64,000 nt of DNA, from positions 372,001 to 436,000 of the forward strand of contig CAWDUX010000001.1 in the NCBI GenBank assembly GCA_963805605.1, read 5' to 3'. Source of the DNA: Actinocatenispora sp963805605. GTDB lineage: Bacteria > Actinomycetota > Actinomycetes > Mycobacteriales > Micromonosporaceae. The notes below the pieces were generated by a model, which had not been told where the DNA came from, made no database searches, and saw only the letters and a program-made list of their open reading frames with translations. Positions 47,812 through 55,823 of the stretch are shown one piece after another; within the stretch, counting starts at the first letter, position 1, and every line of letters begins with the position of its first letter. The translations under genes and the position numbers were made by a program.

Positions 47812-48860
47812 ACACGGAGATCAGCCTCGGGCCGGTGACCGTCGGCCCGCAGCACCCGCCGCTGATCATCGCCGAGATGTCGGGCAACCACGACGGGGAC
47901 CTCGGCCGGGCGCTGGACATCGTCCGGATGGCCGCCGACTCCGGTGCGCACGCGATCAAGTTGCAGACCTACACCGCCGACACGATCACGGTCGACGTCG
48001 ACTCGCCGCGCTTCCGACTATCCCCGGACCACAAGCTGTGGCCCGGACGGCGGCTGTACGAGCTCTACCAGGAGGCACACACCCCATGGGAGTGGCACGA
48101 GCCGATCTTCTCGCTCGCCGCGGACCTGAGGCTGGCAGCCTTCTCCAGCGCGTTCGACCCGACCTCGATCAAGTTCCTCGAAGGGTTCGGGGTGCCAGCG
48201 TACAAGGTGGCGTCCTCCGAGGTGACCGACCTGCCATTGGTGCGGGGGATGGCCGCCACCGGTAAGCCGTTGATCATCAGCACCGGGATGGCCACCCTCG
48301 CCGAGATCGATTCGGCGGTACGGGCGGCGCGGGCGGCCGGCAACGACTCGCTGGTCGTCCTCGGCTGCACCACCTCCTACCCGGCCCCGCCCGAGGACAG
48401 CAACCTGCGCACCCTTCCGGTACTGGCAGCCGCGACAGGCGCCCAGGTCGGGCTGTCCGACCACACGCTGGGCATCGGTGCAGCGGTCGCCGCGGTGGCG
48501 CTGGGGGCCACGGTGATCGAGAAGCACATCACGCTGTCCCGGTCCGATGGTGGCGTGGACTCGGCGTTCTCGCTGGAACCGGACGAACTCGCGCTGCTGC
48601 GCCGGGAGACCGAGACCGCCTGGCGAGCGCTGGGCCAGGTCCGGTTCGGGCCGTCCGACACCGAGGGAGAGGGCCTGCGGTTCCGCCGCTCCCTGCACGT
48701 GGTCGCCGATGTGCGCGCCGGTGATCCGGTGACGGCCGGCAATGTCCGCTCGATCCGGCCGACCGGGGGACTGCCGCCGGACGCCCTCGGTGAACTGCTC
48801 GGCCGTACGTTCCGCGCCGACACCTCCACTGGGACCCCCGTGAGCTGGGATCTCTTCTGA
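47808..48860 (+). CDS. pseI: Pseudaminic acid synthase (PseI, NeuB family)
   Basis: A 350-residue sialic-acid-synthase-like enzyme that condenses 6-deoxy-AltdiNAc with PEP. N-terminal TIM barrel: IIAEMSGNHDGDLGRALDIVRMAADSGAHAIKLQTY; then YKVASSEVTDLPLV, GLSDHTLG, and ATVIEKHITLSRSDGGVDSAFSLEP. The C-terminal antifreeze-like SAF domain begins RRSLHVVADVRAGDPVTAGNVRSIRP. PseI rather than NeuB or LegI is favoured by the PseB/PseC/PseG/PseF context. A strong bidirectional terminator overlaps the stop. Confidence 0.92.
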   Translation: MNTEISLGPVTVGPQHPPLIIAEMSGNHDGDLGRALDIVRMAADSGAHAIKLQTYTADTITVDVDSPRFRLSPDHKLWPGRRLYELYQEAHTPWEWHEPIFSLAADLRLAAFSSAFDPTSIKFLEGFGVPAYKVASSEVTDLPLVRGMAATGKPLIISTGMATLAEIDSAVRAARAAGNDSLVVLGCTTSYPAPPEDSNLRTLPVLAAATGAQVGLSDHTLGIGAAVAAVALGATVIEKHITLSRSDGGVDSAFSLEPDELALLRRETETAWRALGQVRFGPSDTEGEGLRFRRSLHVVADVRAGDPVTAGNVRSIRPTGGLPPDALGELLGRTFRADTSTGTPVSWDLF

Positions 48861-48902
48861 CGTCGTGACCGGGAAGGTTGGCCTTCCCGGTCACGACGTC
48901 AG
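48857..48902. terminator. Bidirectional terminator between pseI and pseG
   Basis: A perfect 21-base-pair stem with a TTGG loop (48878-48881), centred between the convergent genes and overlapping the pseI stop. The core arm is GTGACCGGGAAGG / CCTTCCCGGTCAC. Confidence 0.85.
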
Positions 48903-48919
48903 GTCGGCTGCACCGGATT

Positions 48920-49942
48920 TCACGCCTGGAGGCGGGCGAGCAGGGTATCGGCTACCCGGCGGCGGCCCTGCCCGTCCACCAGTCGCCAGGCGACCTCGCG
49001 CAGCCGTAGCCGACGCGACCTCTCGGTGAGTAGGTCGTGCAGTGTGTCGACTGCGGCCAACGGGTCTTTCCGCAGGTCCGTGAGGCGGCCCAGGCCGGCG
49101 ACGGCGCCGGTGGCGACCGCGCGGGCGTACCCGACCTCCTGGTTGTCCACCACACAGACCAGCGCGGCCGCGGCACCCAGGCAGGCCAGCTCCCAGGCCG
49201 AGGTGCCGGACGCGGCCAGTACCAGGTCCGCCCCGCCGACCAACCGGGAGAGCTCGTCGGTCGGCCCGATCACCTCGCGGCGCTGGCCGGTCGGCCCCGG
49301 TACCCCCCGGACCGCGTCGGCCAGCGCCGGGCTGGCCGCCACAAAGGTGGCGTGGCACGCCACCTCGGTCGCGGCCAACGCAGCGGCCAGCACCGGGGCG
49401 GCGCCGAACGGGTCCGTGGCGCCGAAGAAGGCCAGTACCCGGGGCGGCCGGTGTCCCGGGTCGCTGGGCTGCTCCGGCCGGTGTCGCAGCAGGTCGGTGC
49501 GGTGCAGGGCGAAGCGCAACCCGGCCAGCCGGACCGCGTCCGGCGGCGCCGCCACGGTCTTCGGGCCGGCCGGGTCGGCGCCCAGATTCTGGTCCAGGTA
49601 GACGTCCGCGACCTGACCCCGCTCGTCGTCGTCCACGACCGCGACTACCGGTAGGCCGGCCTCCCGCAGCCGCATCGACACCGTGGCCGGCAGCAGGTAG
49701 GAGTCGAGTACGACCGCTGCCGGCCGCAGCTCCAGCAGGTCCGGGACCGGGTCCCTACCGCCCGCCCGCCACCCGAAACCGCGGGCGGCCAGCTGCCCAC
49801 GCGCCCACGGCAGTTCGCTCAGATCCACCACGAACTCCGGGGTCAGGCCACGCTCGGCCAGCTCCTCGGCCAGCGCCACACACCGCATCAGATGACCGAG
49901 TCCGGCGAGGTGGCCGGCGTCGCAACAGAAAGCGATCCTCAC
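48920..49942 (-). CDS. pseG: UDP-2,4-diacetamido-2,4,6-trideoxy-altropyranose hydrolase (PseG)
   Basis: A 340-residue GT-B-fold hydrolase that removes UDP to yield 6-deoxy-AltdiNAc. The N-terminus IAFCCDAGHLAGLGHLMRCVALAEEL carries the GxGHxxRC signature with the catalytic His; the C-terminal part has GADLVLAASGTSAWELACLGAAAALVCVVDNQ, the nucleotide-binding region of this family. GTG at 49942 overlaps the pseF stop (GTGA), so pseF-pseG are translationally coupled. Confidence 0.9.
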   Translation of the reverse strand: MRIAFCCDAGHLAGLGHLMRCVALAEELAERGLTPEFVVDLSELPWARGQLAARGFGWRAGGRDPVPDLLELRPAAVVLDSYLLPATVSMRLREAGLPVVAVVDDDERGQVADVYLDQNLGADPAGPKTVAAPPDAVRLAGLRFALHRTDLLRHRPEQPSDPGHRPPRVLAFFGATDPFGAAPVLAAALAATEVACHATFVAASPALADAVRGVPGPTGQRREVIGPTDELSRLVGGADLVLAASGTSAWELACLGAAAALVCVVDNQEVGYARAVATGAVAGLGRLTDLRKDPLAAVDTLHDLLTERSRRLRLREVAWRLVDGQGRRRVADTLLARLQA

Positions 49943-50670
49943 CCGGCTTCCAGCACCTTCTGCCGTACGTGCGCGTTGAGTGTGGTCACCTCGTCGTGCG
50001 TACGCAGCCAGGACACCAGTTCGGCAAGTGCCGCCGGCCGGTCACCGAAGTGCCCGGCGACGACCTGGATGAGCTGCCAGTCCGCTTCGGTGTCCAGGGT
50101 GACCCGAAGATCGGAGGCGTCCGGGCCGAACCGCAGACCCAGGATCCGGTACCGGCAGGGGTCTGCGTACAGCGCGGAGGTGACATGTGTGCGGTGGTGC
50201 TCCCGGGCGCTACCGTCCAGATCCCGCAGCGTGCTGGCGCGCACCACCTCCACATCCATCCCGCGCGGCACGCAGTGCGGCAGCGCCGTACTGACGTAGT
50301 CCAGCCACGGTGCGGCCCGCCAGGCGCCCACCGCGCTCGCCACCAGGGTCGGGTCCAGCAGCGGGCAGTCCGCGGTGAACCGGACCACCGCGTCGGCGTC
50401 GCTGCCCTGCAGAGCCAGTACGAAACGGCCCAGTACGTCGTCCACCGGACCGCGGACCACCGGTACGCCCAGCGTTGCGCACTCGGCGACCACCGGGTCG
50501 TCCGAGGACTCGGTGGTGGTGGCCACCAGTAGGTCGTCCAGCGCGCCGGACTCCTCTGCGGCCCGCACCACCCAGCCGAGGACGCTGCGGCCCCGCAGCG
50601 GCAGCAGGACCTTGCCCGGCAGCCGGGTCGAACCCATCCGGGCCTGAACAATTCCCGTTACGTTGCTCAT
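49939..50670 (-). CDS. pseF: Cytidylyltransferase (PseF / SpsF-type)
   Basis: A 243-residue nucleotidyltransferase: VTGIVQARMGSTRLPGKVLLPLRGRSVLGWVVRAAEES is the CTP-binding signature (RxGSTRLPGK) of the PseF/SpsF group, and VVRFTADCPLLDP holds the metal-binding acid. It would activate pseudaminic acid to CMP-Pse. The ATG at 50670 lies within a four-codon upstream frame (50667-50681) that owns the strong ribosome site, so translation start is probably by coupling. Part of the minus-strand pseF-pseG unit. Confidence 0.87.
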   Translation of the reverse strand: MSNVTGIVQARMGSTRLPGKVLLPLRGRSVLGWVVRAAEESGALDDLLVATTTESSDDPVVAECATLGVPVVRGPVDDVLGRFVLALQGSDADAVVRFTADCPLLDPTLVASAVGAWRAAPWLDYVSTALPHCVPRGMDVEVVRASTLRDLDGSAREHHRTHVTSALYADPCRYRILGLRFGPDASDLRVTLDTEADWQLIQVVAGHFGDRPAALAELVSWLRTHDEVTTLNAHVRQKVLEAG

Positions 50671-50681
50671 ATCTGCGCCAT
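50667..50681 (-). promoter_or_regulatory. Four-codon upstream frame coupled to pseF
   Basis: On the minus strand AGGAGG (50692-50697) is correctly placed ten bases before an ATG that reads M-A-Q-I-stop. Its TGA overlaps the pseF ATG as ATGA. The pseF ATG itself has no close ribosome site, so ribosomes probably reinitiate from this mini-frame. Confidence 0.6.
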
Positions 50682-50804
50682 TACTCGTTTACCTCCTGCT
50701 AACTCTCTGAACCTAGCGTCGAGTCAACGCCAATGGATGGCGTCCGACAGGTGTGGGAGTCAATTCTGACCGCCCTTTCAACCGACCGAAGGGGAATTGA
50801 TCGT

Positions 50805-51809
50805 ATGTCGGTGCTCACTGGATCGGATATTCTGGTCACCGGCGGGACGGGCTCGTTCGGTAAGGCCTTCGTACGGCACATGCTCGATCACCATGAACCG
50901 TCCCGCGTAGTCATCATCTCGCGTGATGAGCTCAAACAGTACGAGGTTCGACAGATGTTCAACGACGATTCCCGACTGCGTTGGTTCATCGGCGATGTGC
51001 GTGATCTCGATCGGCTACGCAGGGCCATGCACGGTGTGCGCTACGTGGTGCACGCGGCCGCCCTCAAGCAGGTCGACACCGCCGAGTACAACCCGTTCGA
51101 ATATGTCCGGACCAACGTGTCCGGATCACAGAACGTGATCGAGGCGGCGATCGACGCCGGCGTGGAGAAAGTCGTCGCGTTGTCCACCGACAAGGCGTCC
51201 AGCCCGATCAACCTGTACGGGGCGACCAAGCTGGTCGCCGACAAGCTGTTCGTGTCGGCCAACCACTACGCGGCGCATCACCCTGCCCGGTTTGCGGTGG
51301 TCCGCTACGGAAACGTGATGGGCAGTCGCGGCTCGGTCATCCCGTTCTTCCAGCGGCTGGCCGCCGAAGGCAAACCATTGCCGATCACCGACAAGCGGAT
51401 GACCCGGTTCTGGATCAGCCTGCCGCAGGCGGTGAAGTTCGTCGTCGACTCGTTCGAACTGATGCAGGGCGGCGAACTGTACGTGCCGCGGATCCCCAGC
51501 ATGCGGGTGACCGACCTGGCCGAGGCGGTGGCCCCGGACGCACCCCGTCACGAGATCGGCATGCGGCCCGGCGAGAAACTGCACGAGGAGATGATCTCCC
51601 CGGAGGAGGGTCGGCGGGCGCTGCGACTGTCGGATCGCTACGTGCTGCAACCCACCATCGCCACCTGGGGCTACACCCCGCCCGAAGACGGCGAGCCGGT
51701 GCCGGCCGACTTCTGCTACCGGTCGGACTCCAACGACCTGTGGATGTCCGCCGAGGAACTGCGTGAACTGCTCGCCACCGACCTGGCCGGCGCGGACCAG
51801 CTCCGGTGA
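50805..51809 (+). CDS. pseB: UDP-N-acetylglucosamine 4,6-dehydratase (inverting), PseB
   Basis: A 334-residue SDR-type enzyme that starts pseudaminic-acid synthesis by C6 dehydration with C5 inversion. Motifs: GGTGSFGKAFVRHML (cofactor binding), HAAALKQVDTAEYNPFEYVRTN, STDKASSPINLYGATK (catalytic Asp, Lys, Tyr), and RYGNVMGSRGSVIPFF. The inverting type is indicated by KQVxxAEYNP. ATG at 50805 follows GAAGGGGA. The GTG of pseC overlaps its stop. Confidence 0.95.
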   Translation: MSVLTGSDILVTGGTGSFGKAFVRHMLDHHEPSRVVIISRDELKQYEVRQMFNDDSRLRWFIGDVRDLDRLRRAMHGVRYVVHAAALKQVDTAEYNPFEYVRTNVSGSQNVIEAAIDAGVEKVVALSTDKASSPINLYGATKLVADKLFVSANHYAAHHPARFAVVRYGNVMGSRGSVIPFFQRLAAEGKPLPITDKRMTRFWISLPQAVKFVVDSFELMQGGELYVPRIPSMRVTDLAEAVAPDAPRHEIGMRPGEKLHEEMISPEEGRRALRLSDRYVLQPTIATWGYTPPEDGEPVPADFCYRSDSNDLWMSAEELRELLATDLAGADQLR

Positions 51810-52939
51810 CCGCGATGCTGCCGTACGGTCGCCAGTCGGTGTCCGAGGCCGAGGTGGCCGCGGTGGCGGAAGTGCTGCGTGGGGACTGGCTGACGACCGG
51901 GCCGGCGGTACGCCGGTTCGAGGCGGAGCTGAGCGGCTGGGCCGGCGGCGCCGAATGCGTCAGCGTCACCTCCGGTACGGCGGCCCTGCACACCGCCTAC
52001 GCCGCGGCCGGGGTCGGCCCCGGTGACGAGGTGGTGACCAGCCCGATGACCTTCGTGGCGACCGCCTCGACCGCGGCGCAGCTCGGCGCGACCATCCGGT
52101 TCGCCGACGTGGAAGCCGACACCGGGCTGCTGGACCCGGACGCCGCGAAGGCGGCCTGCACCCCCCGTACGAGGGTGCTGGCCGCGGTGGACTACGCCGG
52201 CCAACCGGCCGACTACGACCGGCTGCGTCCGGTGGCCGACTCGGTGGGCGCGCTGCTGCTGGCCGATGCGGCGCACTCGATCGGTGCCTGGTACCACGGT
52301 CGACCCGTGGGCACCCTCGCCGACCTGACCACGTTCTCGTTCTTCCCGACCAAGAACATGACCACCGCCGAGGGCGGTGCCGTGGCCTGTACCCGGCCCG
52401 AACTGGCCGAGCGGGCCGCCCGGTTCCGCAACATCGGACTGGTACGCGACCCACACCAACTGCGCGACACCGCCGAGGGCGGCTGGCACCAAGAGGTGCA
52501 CGACTTCGGCCTCAACTACCGGCTGCCGGACGTGCTCTGCGCCCTGGGCAGCGTGCAACTGAGCCGGCTGGCCGGTTTCCTCGCCCGGCGCACCGGACTC
52601 GTCGACCGCTACCAGCAGTTGCTGGCCGATGTGGACGGTCTGGAACTGCCGGTACGACGGCCCGACGTGGAACCGGCTTGGCACCTGTTTCCGGTGCAGA
52701 TCCTGGCCGGCCGACGCCGGGAGATCTACGAGCGGATGCGCGCGGCCGGCATCGGAGTACAGGTCAACTACCTGCCGGTGTACCGCCATCCGGTCTTCGC
52801 CGACCTCGGTTACCAACGCGGCCTGTGCCCGGTCGCCGAGTGCTTCTACGCCCAAGAGCTGTCCCTGCCCCTGTTCCCCGACCTCACCGACGCCGATCAG
52901 GACCGGGTGGTCGAGGTGCTCCGCTCGCTGCTGCGATGA
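51806..52939 (+). CDS. pseC: UDP-4-amino-4,6-dideoxy-N-acetyl-altrosamine transaminase (PseC)
   Basis: A 377-residue DegT/DnrJ/EryC1/StrS-type PLP aminotransferase. LPYGRQSVSEAEVAAVAEVLRGDWLTTGP is the typical N-terminus; SVTSGTAALHTAY binds PLP phosphate; the Schiff-base Lys is in FFPTKNMTTAEGG; NYRLPDVLCALGSVQL is the conserved substrate region. With PseB directly upstream it aminates C4 of the keto sugar. It overlaps pseB by four bases. Confidence 0.94.
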   Translation: MTAMLPYGRQSVSEAEVAAVAEVLRGDWLTTGPAVRRFEAELSGWAGGAECVSVTSGTAALHTAYAAAGVGPGDEVVTSPMTFVATASTAAQLGATIRFADVEADTGLLDPDAAKAACTPRTRVLAAVDYAGQPADYDRLRPVADSVGALLLADAAHSIGAWYHGRPVGTLADLTTFSFFPTKNMTTAEGGAVACTRPELAERAARFRNIGLVRDPHQLRDTAEGGWHQEVHDFGLNYRLPDVLCALGSVQLSRLAGFLARRTGLVDRYQQLLADVDGLELPVRRPDVEPAWHLFPVQILAGRRREIYERMRAAGIGVQVNYLPVYRHPVFADLGYQRGLCPVAECFYAQELSLPLFPDLTDADQDRVVEVLRSLLR

Positions 52940-52951
52940 GAAGGAGAGCGG

Positions 52952-53800
52952 ATGAACCACCAGAACCACTGGTACGGCCACGCACACGTACTCGCCCGGT
53001 ACGTGGGCCTGACCGGTCGTCCGCCGCGCATCTGGGGCTACCTGCAGCACGGCTGGAATGTCCACGACGGGTACGGCGCGGATGACAGCCCGCCGGTCGG
53101 GGTGCCGCGGCTGGTCTGGTCGGACGGGCCGCGGCGCCGCGGTAGCGCGGCCGGGGCCGGGCACTACCACGTACTCGGCGCACCGTTCGGATACCTGCTC
53201 GCGATGACACCCGAGCCGGAGGCGCGGGCAAAGCGCCGCCGCGGCACCATCTTCTACCCGTTCCATGGCTGGGAGGCGCAGGCCATCTTCGGCGACCACC
53301 ACCAGTTGGCCACCGAGATCGCCGACCGGGCCGAACCGCCGGTCACCGTCTGCCTGTACTGGTTGGAGTACGGCTACCCGCAGGTGCGCGCGGTGTACGA
53401 GTCGTTCGGTTTCCGGGTCATCACGCATGGCCGACGGGGCGGGCACTACCAGGGAACCGACCCACGGTTCCTGGACAAGCAACTGGCCGAGCTGCGACGC
53501 CACCGGTACGCCGCGTCCAACCGGCTCGGCACGGCGCTGCTGTACGCGGCCGCCGCCGGCTGCTCGATCGGCGTCTACGGCGACCCGATGCTGATCGAGA
53601 ACGAACACCCGGCGTACGGCGGGAACGCCCGGCTGCGTCGGCTGTGGCCGGCACTGCACCGGCCCCGGGTCGAGCCGACGGTGGCGGACGAGTTCGCGGT
53701 ACAGGAACTCGGCGTACGGCACATCGCCGGGCCCACCGAGGTCGCCGACGTACTCGGCTGGAGCACCGTGTCGGCCGGACAGCATCGGCGCGCCCGGTGA
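52952..53800 (+). CDS. Unknown protein of the pseudaminic acid locus (GT-B-like)
   Basis: A 282-residue cytosolic protein starting MNHQNHWYGHAHVLARYVGL, 12 bases after pseC. The pattern of alternating beta strands (RIWGYLQHGWNVHDGYG, TIFYPFHGWEAQAIFGD, VTVCLYWLEYGY) and the late segment ASNRLGTALLYAAAAGCSIGVYGDPM resembles the C-terminal nucleotide-sugar region of surface-carbohydrate GT-B proteins. I cannot assign it to a family with certainty. GAAGGAGAG precedes the ATG. A role in making or moving the Pse-containing glycan is inferred from position. Confidence 0.65.
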   Translation: MNHQNHWYGHAHVLARYVGLTGRPPRIWGYLQHGWNVHDGYGADDSPPVGVPRLVWSDGPRRRGSAAGAGHYHVLGAPFGYLLAMTPEPEARAKRRRGTIFYPFHGWEAQAIFGDHHQLATEIADRAEPPVTVCLYWLEYGYPQVRAVYESFGFRVITHGRRGGHYQGTDPRFLDKQLAELRRHRYAASNRLGTALLYAAAAGCSIGVYGDPMLIENEHPAYGGNARLRRLWPALHRPRVEPTVADEFAVQELGVRHIAGPTEVADVLGWSTVSAGQHRRAR

Positions 53801-53848
53801 GGGCGGCGTACCGACGACCCTGCGAGCGGTACACGTTGGGAGATCACG

Positions 53849-55795
53849 ATGGTGACACGTGAACTGGTGCCGGACACCGGGGCGGTCGAATCGGCGGTGC
53901 GGTTGATCGGCGGCGAGACGCCGGGCGGTACCGGGCCACTGCCCGCCGACCACGCGCAGTTCGGTGCCTGGCTGATGCCGATGCTGCGGGACGTGCTGCC
54001 GGCCACCGGTCGGATCCTCGTCGCCGGCGCGGCCGACCCGGAGCTGGTCGAGGTGCTGGCCCGTACCGGGCCGACAGTGGATCTGCTGGTCCGTGCCCTG
54101 CCCGAGGCCCGCGCGGCCCGGCTACGGCTGGCCGATGCGGGCGTACGCGTGCTGTGCGGCGGTCTGGACCGGATAACCCCGGCGGAGGGCCCGACCGGCG
54201 AATACGACGCGGTACTCGCCCTGGCCGGCACCGCGGACCTGTGCGGGCTGGACGGCGCGGCGCTGGGTTGGTCGGATACGGTTGCGCTGCTGGTCGACCG
54301 GTGTGCGCCGGGCGGCCTGCTGGCACTGCTGGTGGACAACGGGCTGGGGCTGCGGCGCCTGACGGTGGCCGGATCGCCGACCACCGACCCAGCGGGAGTC
54401 CTGGCCACCGTGCCCGCCCCGAGCCCTGTATCCGCCCCGACCCCTGTGCCCGTACCGGTCACGGGGTCCGCGCCGGCCGGTCGGGCCGAGACCGCGGACC
54501 GGCTGGCCGCCATGGGGGTACGAACCGGCCCGGCGCTGGCGGTCTACCCCGGGCTGGTCTGTCACGAAGGTGCGCTATCCGGTGCCTACCGCGACGACGG
54601 TGTCGCCACCCTCGTCGCCGCCACCTGCGCGGACGGACTGCCGGCCGGGCAGGCGCTGACCGACCCGGCCCGGCTGGCCCGCGACGCCGTACGGCACGGG
54701 CTCGGCGCGGCGCTCGCCCCGGCCTGGATCATGCTCGGCACCGTCGAGGCCGGGACACTCGCCGAGGCACCGCAACCACCGGCCCGGATGGTCTTCGCAG
54801 ACCGACCCGGCCCGGTGAGCTACTGGTCGGTGCCGCAGCTGCTGACCCGTACCGCGGAACCGACGCCCGACCCGGTGGAGCGGAGCGCGCCGTCCGGCGC
54901 CGGTACACCCCGCTGGCAGCGTCGGCCGTTGGACGCCGCGTCGGCGGTCCGTAGCCTGACCCACGTCTGCCGGGATCCTGCTGCGCTCACCGGCCCGTTG
55001 CCCGCCGGAGCCTCGGTGGAGGAACTGCTGCTCGCCGCGTGCGCGGAGCACGACCTGTCGGCTGTCCGTGACCTGGTCCGCGGCTACCTGCGCTGGCTGC
55101 GCCAGGACGCCAGCACCGGGCAGTGGCGGGCGGTGTGGGCCGGCGACGAGCGCGGCGAGGGCGAGCTGTGCGCGGCCGGCCGACAGTTCCCCGTACTGGA
55201 CACGGTGCTGATCACCGCCGGGCCGGAGGGCGTACCGGTAGCCCTGGACCCGAGCTGGACCAGCACCCTGCGGGTACCGGTCGAACTGGTGTTCATCCGT
55301 GCCCTGCAACGCTTCTCCCACCGGCTGCTGGCCGGCGGGCACCGGCATCCGTGGCCGGCCGGGCTGTCGTCCGACCGGTTGGCCGTCACCCTGGCCGCCA
55401 CCGCCGAGGTGTGCGTGTCTCCCCGCGACCTTGCCGCCGCGACTGCGTACGACGTGTACCTGACCGGTCCACTCACCGATATGTCCGGGGTGGATGGCGC
55501 GGCCCGCTACGCCGAACTGCGGGAACGGTGGTCCCGGGATCCGGCCGGTGCGGCTGTGGCACCCGGTGGTTACCGCGAGGCGGTCTCGGTGATCGGTCAG
55601 CTGTCCGCCGCGCTGTCGGAGTCGGCGGCCCAGCTGCACTGGCTGGACGAGACAGTAGCCGAACGGGACCGCCAGCTCAGCGCGCTGGGCGCGGTACGGC
55701 GTTCGGTGACCTACCGGATCGGTTACCTGTTCACCGGCCCATACCACCTGGGGCTGCGCTTGCTGCGCCGCGAACTGCGGCGATGGCGTTCATGA
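53849..55795 (+). CDS. Large unknown protein, methyltransferase-like N-terminus
   Basis: A 648-residue protein. About 30-170 has a Rossmann-type pattern (RILVAGAADPELVEVLARTGPTVDLLVRALPEARAARLRLADAGV and DAVLALAGTADLCGLDG, then DRCAPGGLLALLVDNGLGLRRL) like class I methyltransferases. About 190-215 is an Ala/Pro-rich linker. The rest is alpha/beta with no recognised motif, and it ends YRIGYLFTGPYHLGLRLLRRELRRWRS, a basic amphipathic tail of the kind seen after glycosyltransferase domains. I would call it a glycan-modifying or assembly protein with low confidence. It begins 48 bases after the previous gene. Confidence 0.6.
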   Translation: MVTRELVPDTGAVESAVRLIGGETPGGTGPLPADHAQFGAWLMPMLRDVLPATGRILVAGAADPELVEVLARTGPTVDLLVRALPEARAARLRLADAGVRVLCGGLDRITPAEGPTGEYDAVLALAGTADLCGLDGAALGWSDTVALLVDRCAPGGLLALLVDNGLGLRRLTVAGSPTTDPAGVLATVPAPSPVSAPTPVPVPVTGSAPAGRAETADRLAAMGVRTGPALAVYPGLVCHEGALSGAYRDDGVATLVAATCADGLPAGQALTDPARLARDAVRHGLGAALAPAWIMLGTVEAGTLAEAPQPPARMVFADRPGPVSYWSVPQLLTRTAEPTPDPVERSAPSGAGTPRWQRRPLDAASAVRSLTHVCRDPAALTGPLPAGASVEELLLAACAEHDLSAVRDLVRGYLRWLRQDASTGQWRAVWAGDERGEGELCAAGRQFPVLDTVLITAGPEGVPVALDPSWTSTLRVPVELVFIRALQRFSHRLLAGGHRHPWPAGLSSDRLAVTLAATAEVCVSPRDLAAATAYDVYLTGPLTDMSGVDGAARYAELRERWSRDPAGAAVAPGGYREAVSVIGQLSAALSESAAQLHWLDETVAERDRQLSALGAVRRSVTYRIGYLFTGPYHLGLRLLRRELRRWRS

Positions 55796-55823
55796 CCACA
55801 CGAGCGGAACCGGGAGCAGTCAC

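Noticed and set aside
51716..53953. Long minus-strand open frame (745 codons) opposite pseC and the next gene
   Set aside because: Antisense to PseC with its clear PLP motifs; no recognisable domain in the frame.
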